Source: Bacteroidia bacterium
GTDB taxonomy: Bacteria > Bacteroidota > Bacteroidia > Cytophagales > Cyclobacteriaceae
Direction of reading: 5' to 3'
DNA length: 14,448 nt
Assembly: GCA_016650355.1 (NCBI GenBank)
Contig: JAENVX010000431.1
Coordinates: 1-14,448, forward strand
Within the stretch, counting starts at the first letter, position 1, and each line of letters starts with the position of its first letter. The position numbers and the translations under genes were made by a program. The notes beneath the pieces were generated by a model. The model saw only the letters and a program-made list of their open reading frames with translations, searched no databases and was not told the origin of the DNA. This document shows, piece after piece, positions 7,700-14,434 of this stretch.

Positions 7700-8725
7700 T
7701 TAGGTCATCAATACCTTTCGATAATGGGCAAGGTTTTTCAATGCAGCTCCGGTTCCACGCACTACAGCTCTCAGCGGATCTTCCGCTACGTGGATTGGTA
7801 GCTTTGTTTTTAAAGCGAGTCGTTTATCTAACCCTCGAAGCATAGCTCCTCCACCTGTTAAATATATCCCACGCTCATAAATATCAGCTGAAAGTTCAGG
7901 AGGTGAAAGCTCTAGCGCCTTAAGAACGGCTTCCTCAAGTTTCGAGATCGATTTGTCTAACGCAAAGGCAACTTCTGAATAAGAAATTTTTATGGTCTTA
8001 GGGATGCCTGTCATTAGATCACGTCCTCGGATTTCATAATCGTCTGGACCATCATCAAGCTCAGTCAACGCGGACCCCACTTCAATTTTCACACGCTCGG
8101 CAGTCCTTTCTCCAATCAATAGGTTGTGTTGCCTGCGCATGTAATCAAGAATATCGCGATTGAATGTATCACCTGCAATTCTTATAGACTGATCACATAC
8201 GATGCCTGAGAGCGCGATAACAGCTATATCCGTTGTGCCCCCACCAATATCCACAATCATGTTTCCAATGGGTTGCTCGATATCAATACCTATTCCTATC
8301 GCAGCTGCAATTGGTTCATGTATCATATATACCTCTTTGGCATTAGCATGTTCGGCTGAGTCGCGAACAGCGCGCTTCTCAACTTCCGTAATGGCAGAGG
8401 GGATACAAATCACCATTCGTAACGAAGGTGGAAAAAGTCTCCTGCCTGTATCAAGCATTTTTATCATTCCACGTATCATCATCTCAGCTGCGTGGAAGTC
8501 TGCGATTACGCCTTCTTTCAACGGCCGAATTGTCTTAATGTTGTCATGCGTCTTCTCGTGCATTTGCATGGCCTCTCGCCCAATAGCCAATACTTTTCCG
8601 GTTGTCTTATCAATAGCAATGATGCTGGGTTCATCAACAACAACTTTGTCCTTACTAATGATCAATGTGTTTGCAGTGCCAAGATCAATGGCAATATCGT
8701 TGGTAAAAAAATCAAAAAGTCCCAT
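7700..8725 (-). CDS. mreB: MreB, actin-like rod shape cytoskeleton protein
   Basis: Forms ATP-dependent membrane-bound filaments that orient the elongasome. The 341-residue length is standard. Actin-fold motifs are all present: phosphate-1 loop IDLGTANT at 13-20, phosphate-2 loop DIGGGTTD at 159-166, and the adenosine motif LTGGGAMLRG at 289-298. The N-terminal MGLFDFF is the usual hydrophobic membrane-contact segment. An AGGAGG sequence 11 nt upstream of the ATG supports this start and is unusual for the phylum. It is 96 bp downstream of purH on the same strand. A full MreBCD set with PBP2 and RodA predicts a rod-shaped cell. Confidence 0.98.
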   Translation of the reverse strand: MGLFDFFTNDIAIDLGTANTLIISKDKVVVDEPSIIAIDKTTGKVLAIGREAMQMHEKTHDNIKTIRPLKEGVIADFHAAEMMIRGMIKMLDTGRRLFPPSLRMVICIPSAITEVEKRAVRDSAEHANAKEVYMIHEPIAAAIGIGIDIEQPIGNMIVDIGGGTTDIAVIALSGIVCDQSIRIAGDTFNRDILDYMRRQHNLLIGERTAERVKIEVGSALTELDDGPDDYEIRGRDLMTGIPKTIKISYSEVAFALDKSISKLEEAVLKALELSPPELSADIYERGIYLTGGGAMLRGLDKRLALKTKLPIHVAEDPLRAVVRGTGAALKNLAHYRKVLMT

Positions 8726-8736
8726 TCGGTTTTAGT

Positions 8737-8742
8737 CCTCCT
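8737..8742 (-). promoter_or_regulatory. Shine-Dalgarno sequence of mreB
   Basis: On the minus strand a perfect AGGAGG lies 11 nt before the mreB ATG. Most Bacteroidota messages lack a Shine-Dalgarno sequence, and I see no comparable full match before the other genes of this window. The spacing is slightly longer than the usual optimum, so its effect is uncertain. Confidence 0.5.
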
Positions 8743-8821
8743 AAAGTAAAAATTAATGAAGCCCCAAATTACAGAAATAATCCGGTCAATTTTAAGTTCA
8801 TCAAGCCGAAAACTTACACGC

Positions 8822-10348
8822 CTAGTGTTTGAAATGACGAGTGCCCGTGAAGACCATTGCCATTTTGTGCGCGTCACAGTATGCAATGGAGTCTGTATCT
8901 TTGATGGACCCACCTGGTTGGATAACAGCTTTTATGCCATGGTTACCTGCAATCTCAACACAATCCGCAAAGGGAAAGAAGGCATCCGATGCCATAACAG
9001 CACCGCTAAGATCAAAACCAAAGGTGGCAGCCTTTTCAATGGCCTGATTAAGAGCATCCACCCGACTGGTTTGACCAACTCCGCTTGCTAAAAGCTGCCC
9101 CCCCTTCGCCAAAATGATGGTATTCGATTTTGTGTGCTTACAGATTTTACTGGCAAAAAGCAGCGCTTGAGTTTCGGAAGGAGAAGGTGATAATTTTGTT
9201 ACGACTTTCAAGTCCTCTTTTGCGTCCGTCTTAAAGTCAATGTCCTGCTCAATCACTCCATTTAGTAAGCTCTTGAATTGTTTTATTTCCGTTAAAGATT
9301 GATTTTGCTTTAGGATGATTCTATTCTTTTTGGATTTTAATACTGCCAATGCTTCCGGTGAATAATCGGGTGCAATTAAGATTTCAAAAAAGAGTTTGTT
9401 GATTTCTTCTGCAGCTTCCAAATTAACTGTTGCATTCGTAGCAAGTACTCCACCAAATGCCGAGATGGTGTCGGCCTGAAAAGCTTTTAGGTAAGCGTCC
9501 TTCACAGTTGAGGCAATCGCTACCCCGCATGCGTTAGTGTGTTTAATAATGGCAAACGTAGTTTCGCCATCAAATTCCCTTACCAGGTTGACAGCAGCAT
9601 CGACATCCACAAGGTTGTTATAAGAAAGCTCTTTACCATTGAGCTTCTCAAAAAGTTTGTCAAGTTCACCAAAGAAAACACCCGTCTGATGTGGATTTTC
9701 ACCATATCGTAACACCTGACCTTGCTGAATGCTGCTTTTGAAACTTGGAATATTTTGCTCCTTATTGAAATACTTGAAGATAGCGCCATCATAATGAGAG
9801 GTTACATCGAATGCGAGTGAAGCAAACCTTTTTCTATCGGAAAGTTCGGGTGCGCAATTCTTAGCCTTCAACAATTGAAGAAGCTCATCGTATTGATTTC
9901 GCGAGGAGATAATCAACACGTCCTTAAAGTTTTTTGCTGCTCCACGTATCAACGCAATGCCCCCAATGTCAATTTTCTCAACGATTTCCTCTTCGTTTCC
10001 TCCCTTTGCAACTGTCTCTTCGAAAGGATATAGATCAACAATGACAAGGTCAATTGGGGAAATCTCGAATTCCTTTGCTTGATCCAAATCACTTTGATCA
10101 TCTCTTCTATAAAGAATCCCTCCAAATACGGATGGATGGAGTGTTTTAACGCGCCCACCAAAAATGGATGGGTAGCCAGTTAGTTTTTCAACAGGGATAA
10201 CTCTATGTCCAAGCTTCTCAATAAATTCTTGTGTACCTCCCGTAGAGACAAACTCCACACCTTGGTCGGCCAGAATTTTAATAATGGGCTCAAGGTTATC
10301 TTTATAAAAAACAGAAATAAGAGCGCGGGTAATTTTTCGTGAACTCAT
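8822..10348 (-). CDS. purH: Bifunctional AICAR transformylase / IMP cyclohydrolase
   Basis: Catalyses the last two steps of de novo purine synthesis: AICAR is formylated by 10-formyl-THF to FAICAR, which is then closed to IMP. With the ATG at 10346-10348 (MSSRKITRALISVFYKD) the protein has 508 residues, the normal length. The frame extends upstream to an ATG at 10427-10429, but those 27 extra residues come from a low-complexity intergenic repeat and are rejected. The N-terminal MGS-fold cyclohydrolase domain shows STGGTQEFIE at 35-44 and GGRVKTLHP at 64-72. The C-terminal transformylase domain shows LRYGENPHQ, the catalytic-region KHTNACG (KHxNPCG in many bacteria; the Ala form is common in Bacteroidota from memory), QPGGSIKD and the terminal TGTRHFKH. 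It lies between the omega-amidase gene and mreB. Confidence 0.97.
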   Translation of the reverse strand: MSSRKITRALISVFYKDNLEPIIKILADQGVEFVSTGGTQEFIEKLGHRVIPVEKLTGYPSIFGGRVKTLHPSVFGGILYRRDDQSDLDQAKEFEISPIDLVIVDLYPFEETVAKGGNEEEIVEKIDIGGIALIRGAAKNFKDVLIISSRNQYDELLQLLKAKNCAPELSDRKRFASLAFDVTSHYDGAIFKYFNKEQNIPSFKSSIQQGQVLRYGENPHQTGVFFGELDKLFEKLNGKELSYNNLVDVDAAVNLVREFDGETTFAIIKHTNACGVAIASTVKDAYLKAFQADTISAFGGVLATNATVNLEAAEEINKLFFEILIAPDYSPEALAVLKSKKNRIILKQNQSLTEIKQFKSLLNGVIEQDIDFKTDAKEDLKVVTKLSPSPSETQALLFASKICKHTKSNTIILAKGGQLLASGVGQTSRVDALNQAIEKAATFGFDLSGAVMASDAFFPFADCVEIAGNHGIKAVIQPGGSIKDTDSIAYCDAHKMAMVFTGTRHFKH

Positions 10349-10380
10349 AGGTAGATTTGAACGGCAAAAGTGTGTTTTTT

Positions 10381-10407
10381 CACGCAAAGGCACAAAGCTC
10401 GCAGAGA
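10381..10407. repeat. Degenerate 9-bp CGCAAAG-type intergenic repeat
   Basis: On the plus strand three imperfect units of about 9 bp follow one another: CACGCAAAG, GCACAAAGC and TCGCAGAGA, preceded by a T-run and followed by AAATGATCAAAG. This lies in the 106-bp gap between the omega-amidase gene and purH. From memory, strings of this CGCAAAG/CACAAAG kind recur between genes in many Bacteroidota and some other bacteria, and their translations often yield false N-terminal extensions. Only this copy is visible here. Confidence 0.5.
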
Positions 10408-10454
10408 AATGATCAAAGATTATTGACAATATCTTGCGCTATTTATAGAGTAGC

Positions 10455-11291
10455 TTAACTTAAGCCATATAGATTGTTGCGCTCTTCAAACTCTTCTGAT
10501 TCAATGGTGAAATCATCAGCATCCAACAGAGCAGGAAACTTATCGCGATAAGAAAGCAACGTGTTGGCGTTGATCTCCAATGATTTGATTGCTTCGCCAC
10601 CATCTAAAGTAAAAATCGAATCACCTTTTGGGCTGATGATAGCCGATTGACCATTGTATTCTATACCACTATCATCTGTGCCCACACGGTTAACACCGAC
10701 AACGTAGCTTAGATTTTCAATTGCCCTAGCCTTTAATAAAGTATCCCATGCATTGATTCTAATCATTGGCCAGTTGGCCACGTAGATCATGAGGTCATAG
10801 GTGGGTTTTTTTAATGAAGCATTCCAACGGTTGCGGCTCCATACCGGAAAGCGTAGATCGTAACAAATCAATGGACAAATCCTCCATCCCTTCCAGTGCC
10901 CAATCAATAGGCTCTCACCTTGTGTAAACACCTGATGCTCCTCAGCGAGGCGAAAGAGATGCCTTTTGTCGTAAGTTTTGAAGGTTCCGCCTGGCTCCAT
11001 CCACAACAACCTGTTGTAAAATCGGTCGTGTACGTTGGCGATAAAGCTACCAAGAATTAATGCTCCAGTTTGGTCAGCCATCTGCTTCATCCACTTAAAC
11101 GTGCGCATGTTCATGTGCTCGGCCAGCTTTCCTGCCTTCATACTAAAGCCGGTGGTAAACATTTCGGGCAGCACAATAACATCAGTAGATTGACCGATCT
11201 GCCATATTTTTTCTTCAAACATGGCCAAATTGGCTCCAATATCCTCCCAATGAAGATCTGACTGTATTATTGTGATTTTTAAATCCTGCAT
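10455..11291 (-). CDS. Omega-amidase of the nitrilase superfamily (YafV/Nit2-like)
   Basis: Predicted to hydrolyse 2-oxoglutaramate, or 2-oxosuccinamate, to the 2-oxo acid and ammonia in the cytoplasm. The start at 11291 (MQDLKITIIQSDLHW) matches the E. coli YafV N terminus; a longer form from 11324 adds 11 residues with no family support. The 278-residue protein carries the nitrilase Glu-Lys-Cys triad: E43 in LPEMFTTGF, K109 in YDKRHLF and C143 in CPLICYDLRFP. The sequences YDKRHLFR, CYDLRFPVWSRN, VANWP and ARAIEN are nearly identical to YafV, which sets it apart from general nitrilases and carbon-nitrogen hydrolases. The gene follows the aminotransferase by 74 bp on the same strand, matching the functional pairing of a glutamine transaminase with an omega-amidase. 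Confidence 0.9.
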   Translation of the reverse strand: MQDLKITIIQSDLHWEDIGANLAMFEEKIWQIGQSTDVIVLPEMFTTGFSMKAGKLAEHMNMRTFKWMKQMADQTGALILGSFIANVHDRFYNRLLWMEPGGTFKTYDKRHLFRLAEEHQVFTQGESLLIGHWKGWRICPLICYDLRFPVWSRNRWNASLKKPTYDLMIYVANWPMIRINAWDTLLKARAIENLSYVVGVNRVGTDDSGIEYNGQSAIISPKGDSIFTLDGGEAIKSLEINANTLLSYRDKFPALLDADDFTIESEEFEERNNLYGLS

Positions 11292-11365
11292 AGCTACCTG
11301 TGAAGCGGAGTGCAAAGAAAACAATACGAAGCCAAATATCGAACCCTTTGAGTTATTAAATCTGG

Positions 11366-12511
11366 TTAAAGCTTCCTAAGAATATCTCCAGCCTTTTTTA
11401 AGGTCTCTTCCCCCTTCGCAAAACAAAAACGCAGGAGCTTGTGATCGGTTTTATCCTTATAGAATGCTGAGACAGGTATTGGGGCAAGTTTCAGCTCTTT
11501 GGTCATCCACTCCGCCATTTCTTTATCTGACTTTTCTGAAACGGATTGATAGGATAGCAGTTGGAAATAGCTGCCGTGACATGGCAGGGGCTTCAACGAA
11601 GTACCTTTAATCTGCTCTAAAAAGAAATCTCTCTTCTGCTGAAAAAATGTTCCCAGGTGAAGATAGTTTTCTTGATCAGTAAGGTATTCCGCCAACGCAA
11701 GCTGAACGGGATTGTTTACGCTAAAAGTAACGAACTGATGTGCTTTGCGAATTTCTCTGGTGAGATAATCGGGTGCTACGGCATATCCCACTTTCCAACC
11801 TGTAGCGTGAAATGTTTTGCCAAAAGAAAAGACTGCTATGCTTTGAGAAGCCAACCCTGGATACTTTAATACACTTTGATGAACAAGTTTGTCAAATATC
11901 AGTCTCTCATAAACCTCATCACTGAGGACTATCAGTCCATGCTTTAGTGCTATTTCTTCTAATGCCTTCAAATCCTGTTCGGTCAATACCGCCCCAGTTG
12001 GGTTATGGGGAGTATTGATCATGATCATCTTTGTACGAGGTGTGATCTTTTCTTTCACCAGCTGCCAATCGATAGAAAAGTTAGGTGGATTTAAATTAAT
12101 CTGTATAGGTATTCCTCCATTCAATCTGATGGATGGATCATAGGAATCATATGCGGGGTCGAATACTATAACTTCATCACCCGGGTTCACTATGGCTGCG
12201 ATAGTTGAAAATATTGCTTCTGTGGCTCCTGCAGTGATCGTTACCTCGGTTTCAAAATCCGTTTGTCTATTAAACGTTTTGTGCACTACCGAAGCAATTG
12301 ATATTTGTAAAGCCGGCACTCCAGGCATAGGGGCATATTGATTATGGCCAGCCACCATGTATTGATGAATAAGTTCAACTAGCTTTTCGGAAACCGGAAA
12401 ATCGGGAAAGCCTTGCGAAAGATTGATCGCACCATTCTCCAACGCCATGCGCGACATGACGGTGAATATGGAAGTACCTACTTCAGGGAGGCGGGACTTA
12501 ATTTGCTGCAT
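11366..12511 (-). CDS. PLP-dependent methionine/glutamine aminotransferase (YbdL-like, fold type I)
   Basis: Transfers an amino group, probably between glutamine or methionine and 2-oxo acids such as 4-methylthio-2-oxobutanoate. The 381-residue protein is a class I/II aminotransferase. Visible features are INLSQGFPDFP at 29-39, NQYAPMPGVPALQ at 57-69, the NTPHNPTGAV loop at 166-175, D198 and Y201 (PLP pyridine contacts), the PLP Schiff-base lysine K232 in SFGKTFHATGWKVGY, and R361 near the C terminus for the substrate carboxylate. The sequence resembles E. coli YbdL and kynurenine/glutamine transaminases more than aspartate aminotransferase. It starts 11 bp after the def stop and is followed by the omega-amidase. 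Exact substrate preference cannot be read from the sequence. Confidence 0.9.
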   Translation of the reverse strand: MQQIKSRLPEVGTSIFTVMSRMALENGAINLSQGFPDFPVSEKLVELIHQYMVAGHNQYAPMPGVPALQISIASVVHKTFNRQTDFETEVTITAGATEAIFSTIAAIVNPGDEVIVFDPAYDSYDPSIRLNGGIPIQINLNPPNFSIDWQLVKEKITPRTKMIMINTPHNPTGAVLTEQDLKALEEIALKHGLIVLSDEVYERLIFDKLVHQSVLKYPGLASQSIAVFSFGKTFHATGWKVGYAVAPDYLTREIRKAHQFVTFSVNNPVQLALAEYLTDQENYLHLGTFFQQKRDFFLEQIKGTSLKPLPCHGSYFQLLSYQSVSEKSDKEMAEWMTKELKLAPIPVSAFYKDKTDHKLLRFCFAKGEETLKKAGDILRKL

Positions 12512-12522
12512 CTTAATAATTT

Positions 12523-13077
12523 CTATCTCCTCAATGGCGCCAAAATACGATACTCAGTATCCACATCACCTTTGCTGATATCGGCCAATTTCCCTTTGAG
12601 CATTCTCTTTTTCAATGGAGTGAGATAATCAATAAAGAGTTTGCCCTCAATATGATCATACTCGTGCTGTATGATACGTGCCCTCATGCCATCAAACTCC
12701 TCTTCCTGCAACTCCCAGTTTTCATCGTAATACCGGATCTTTATTTTTGCTTTACGTGATATCTTCTCGCGAATGTTGGGGATACTCAAACAACCCTCTT
12801 CAAATTCCCAAGGGTCACATGATTCTTTCAAAAGCTGCGCATTGATAAACACCTTTTTGAAATCATGCAACTCCGGCTCCTCGTCCAACGAAGTGCCATC
12901 CACTATAAACAACCTAACCGCTTTACCAATTTGAGGTGCCGCAAGCCCTATACCATGGGCAGCCGTCATTGTATCAAACATGTCTTGCACTAATGTTTTT
13001 AGATCAGCGCCCTTTTTTATATCCAGCGCTTTCTTTCGCAACACGGCATCACCGTACACCACAATGGGAAAAATCAT
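12523..13077 (-). CDS. def: Peptide deformylase
   Basis: Removes the formyl group from the N-terminal methionine of nascent proteins; a cytoplasmic, essential metalloenzyme (Fe2+ in most bacteria). All three family motifs are intact in the 184-residue protein: GIGLAAPQ at 42-49, EGCLS at 94-98 with metal ligand C96, and HEYDH at 138-142 with ligands H138 and H142 and catalytic E139. A near-consensus Bacteroidota -7 element lies just upstream, in the 96-bp gap after ruvX. The aminotransferase begins 11 bp downstream, so the two are probably on one transcript although their functions are unrelated. Confidence 0.97.
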   Translation of the reverse strand: MIFPIVVYGDAVLRKKALDIKKGADLKTLVQDMFDTMTAAHGIGLAAPQIGKAVRLFIVDGTSLDEEPELHDFKKVFINAQLLKESCDPWEFEEGCLSIPNIREKISRKAKIKIRYYDENWELQEEEFDGMRARIIQHEYDHIEGKLFIDYLTPLKKRMLKGKLADISKGDVDTEYRILAPLRR

Positions 13078-13099
13078 TCCTTAAGAATTATTTAAACCA

Positions 13100-13107
13100 C
13101 AAAGTTA
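13100..13107 (-). promoter_or_regulatory. Candidate -7 promoter element ahead of def
   Basis: On the minus strand TAACTTTG matches the Bacteroidota -7 consensus TAnnTTTG exactly, about 22 nt before the def ATG. This leaves a plausible short leader. No TTG or TTTG is found at the expected -33 distance of about 17-23 nt upstream, so the promoter may be weak or the match accidental. Confidence 0.45.
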
Positions 13108-13173
13108 ATGATTTATGAAATATTTAGGTTGTCGTTTTTGCAAGTAAGATCGGAATAACAAGAGTTTCTGATG

Positions 13174-13587
13174 CTACCGCTTCGAATCCATATAGGATTG
13201 AAGAATTATGGTAGCACTAATCTTGTCTACGTTTCCTTTCACCTGCCGATCTTTTTTCTTCATCCCCCCTTCAATCATCACGCGCTGTGCCATAGAACTT
13301 GTGAATCTCTCATCAACAAGGCTAATTGGTATTTCAGGAAAGGTATTTTTAAATGTTTCCACAAACTTCCTTACTGCAGGCGCGGTTTCTGAATCCTGAT
13401 TATTCAATTGCTTGGGCAAGCCAATCGCCACTTCATCAACCACTTCCTTTTGAAAATACTTTTTAAGATACCCTATAAGTGCCGAGGTTTCAACAGTTTC
13501 AAGTGCTGTTGCAATTATCCGTAATGGATCCGTGACGGCCAGACCTGTTCGCTTTGTTCCGTAATCAATAGCCAGAATTCGACCCAT
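13174..13587 (-). CDS. ruvX: RuvX/YqgF family, putative pre-16S rRNA nuclease or Holliday junction resolvase
   Basis: RNase H-fold nuclease of the YqgF family. E. coli YqgF is linked to 16S rRNA 5'-end processing, and other members were proposed to resolve Holliday junctions. The 137-residue length is typical. The catalytic acidic residues are D8 in the opening LAIDYGTKRTGLAVTD, E93 in VDERFTS and D121 in DKISATIILQ. The GLP segment at 56-58 is also conserved. The start at 13587 (MGRILAIDYG) gives the canonical N terminus. It begins 16 bp after the stop of the RIC-like gene and precedes def by 96 bp. Confidence 0.93.
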   Translation of the reverse strand: MGRILAIDYGTKRTGLAVTDPLRIIATALETVETSALIGYLKKYFQKEVVDEVAIGLPKQLNNQDSETAPAVRKFVETFKNTFPEIPISLVDERFTSSMAQRVMIEGGMKKKDRQVKGNVDKISATIILQSYMDSKR

Positions 13588-13603
13588 GGAGGTGGTCTGA
13601 ACG

Positions 13604-14362
13604 TTAATTGAATTTTACTTTCTCAAAGAAAGCCTGCTTCACAGTGTTCTCTAGGGCCATGGCCTTGGGAAAAAGAATTTCATTTTCAATGCGAGCATGT
13701 GTTTTCAAACTTTTCTCAAACTCAATCAGCTCTGAGAAAATTACCTTTACATGTAGGGGAGCGCTTGGTACTAAATGATAGTCTTTTGTTATCCTTCTTA
13801 TACCTTCCATCTCATCATCATGTGCTTCGTGCTCCATTGCAAATTTCTGCAGGGAACTGCGCTCGATCATATAATATAGCTTAGAAGGATTTGATATTAC
13901 TTTTTGAGCTCTCTCAAGTGTTTTGATATACCTAAATAAAGTGTCTTCTTCTTCGTAGATGTGATGAATAAAGTCTTCCAAGAAAAGTGGAAATACCGTT
14001 TTCAAATCCCGCTCAACCGCGTCATAATCTTTGTGGTTGGCCTTAAAACTTTCTACCAGCCTGGCGATATATGGAAGCTTGTACTTCACATACAAAAAGT
14101 GAGCATGTTTGAGAAACTCAATAATCAAATCAATCGGGTATGAAATCAGTGGTAGTTCGTCCTCCTGAAAATTTTCTGATGGCGACTCCAATTCACGAAC
14201 AACTTGTTCAAGCCTTAAGCTCTTCTCTTCACAAACCTGTTCCAATGTATGTTCAGAATATTCATAGAATTTAATTCCTAAATAATACAGAACATAGGCA
14301 CGGATGTTATTCTGGTTCACCAGATCACCAATTGTCGTATTTTTAAGCGCTGAATTGTTCAT
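13604..14362 (-). CDS. RIC-like di-iron (hemerythrin-fold) protein lacking the N-terminal Cys-Cys motif
   Basis: Resembles RIC proteins (YtfE/ScdA), which are tied to repair of iron-sulfur clusters after nitric oxide or oxidative damage. The ATG at 14360-14362 (MNNSALKN) gives 252 residues; an in-frame TTG 18 bp upstream is less likely. Residues 8-50 align with the ScdA_N domain (TTIGDLVNQNNIRAYVLYYLGIKF...LEQVC). Where RIC proteins carry FCCGG this one reads FYEYSEH, so the paired Cys are gone. The hemerythrin-like domain keeps a plausible ligand set: H86 or H88, H134 with E138 (HxxxE), H178 or H181, and H222 with E226 (HxxxE). The gene is followed by ruvX after 16 bp. A CRP/FNR-type dyad lies upstream. 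Iron binding is likely; RIC function itself is less certain given the missing cysteines. Confidence 0.8.
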   Translation of the reverse strand: MNNSALKNTTIGDLVNQNNIRAYVLYYLGIKFYEYSEHTLEQVCEEKSLRLEQVVRELESPSENFQEDELPLISYPIDLIIEFLKHAHFLYVKYKLPYIARLVESFKANHKDYDAVERDLKTVFPLFLEDFIHHIYEEEDTLFRYIKTLERAQKVISNPSKLYYMIERSSLQKFAMEHEAHDDEMEGIRRITKDYHLVPSAPLHVKVIFSELIEFEKSLKTHARIENEILFPKAMALENTVKQAFFEKVKFN

Positions 14363-14406
14363 GCCTTGTAAATATAACAATCTGCAAACTGTTGACCAAG
14401 GGCTTT

Positions 14407-14414
14407 CAAAATGA
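14407..14414 (-). promoter_or_regulatory. Candidate -7 element of the RIC-like gene
   Basis: On the minus strand TCATTTTG matches the Bacteroidota -7 consensus TAnnTTTG at all but one fixed position. It would start transcription near 14401, about 40 bp from the centre of the dyad at 14435-14448, which is the spacing of an activator that overlaps the -35 region. No good -33 element is seen, as expected for an activator-dependent promoter. An alternative, TATATTTA at 14369-14376, sits too close to the ATG to be convincing. Confidence 0.28.
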
Positions 14415-14434
14415 GAACTTGCTAACTTTTACGC

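Noticed and set aside
8202..8735. 177-codon open frame on the plus strand, antisense to mreB
   Set aside because: It mirrors the well-conserved mreB coding frame, has no recognisable motif and lacks its own intergenic space; it is a shadow of mreB codon use.
8756..9091. 111-codon plus-strand open frame beginning in the mreB-purH gap
   Set aside because: Most of it is antisense to the conserved C-terminal transformylase domain of purH; composition is not protein-like.
10349..10429. Upstream in-frame extension of PurH (27 residues)
   Set aside because: The extra residues come from a degenerate repeat; the 508-residue form starting MSSRKITRALISVFYKD matches the normal family start and length.
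10441..10467. Small palindromes (GCTTAA-G-TTAAGC and CTATAAATAG) at the end of the omega-amidase gene as a terminator
   Set aside because: The central loop of the first is a single base and there is no T-run after either on the transcribed strand.
11292..11324. Longer start for the omega-amidase (11 extra residues)
   Set aside because: The YafV-like N terminus begins at MQDLKITIIQ; the extension has no counterpart in the family I know.
14363..14380. TTG start for the RIC-like protein
   Set aside because: The ATG 18 bp downstream fits better, and the TTG codon overlaps no conserved sequence.
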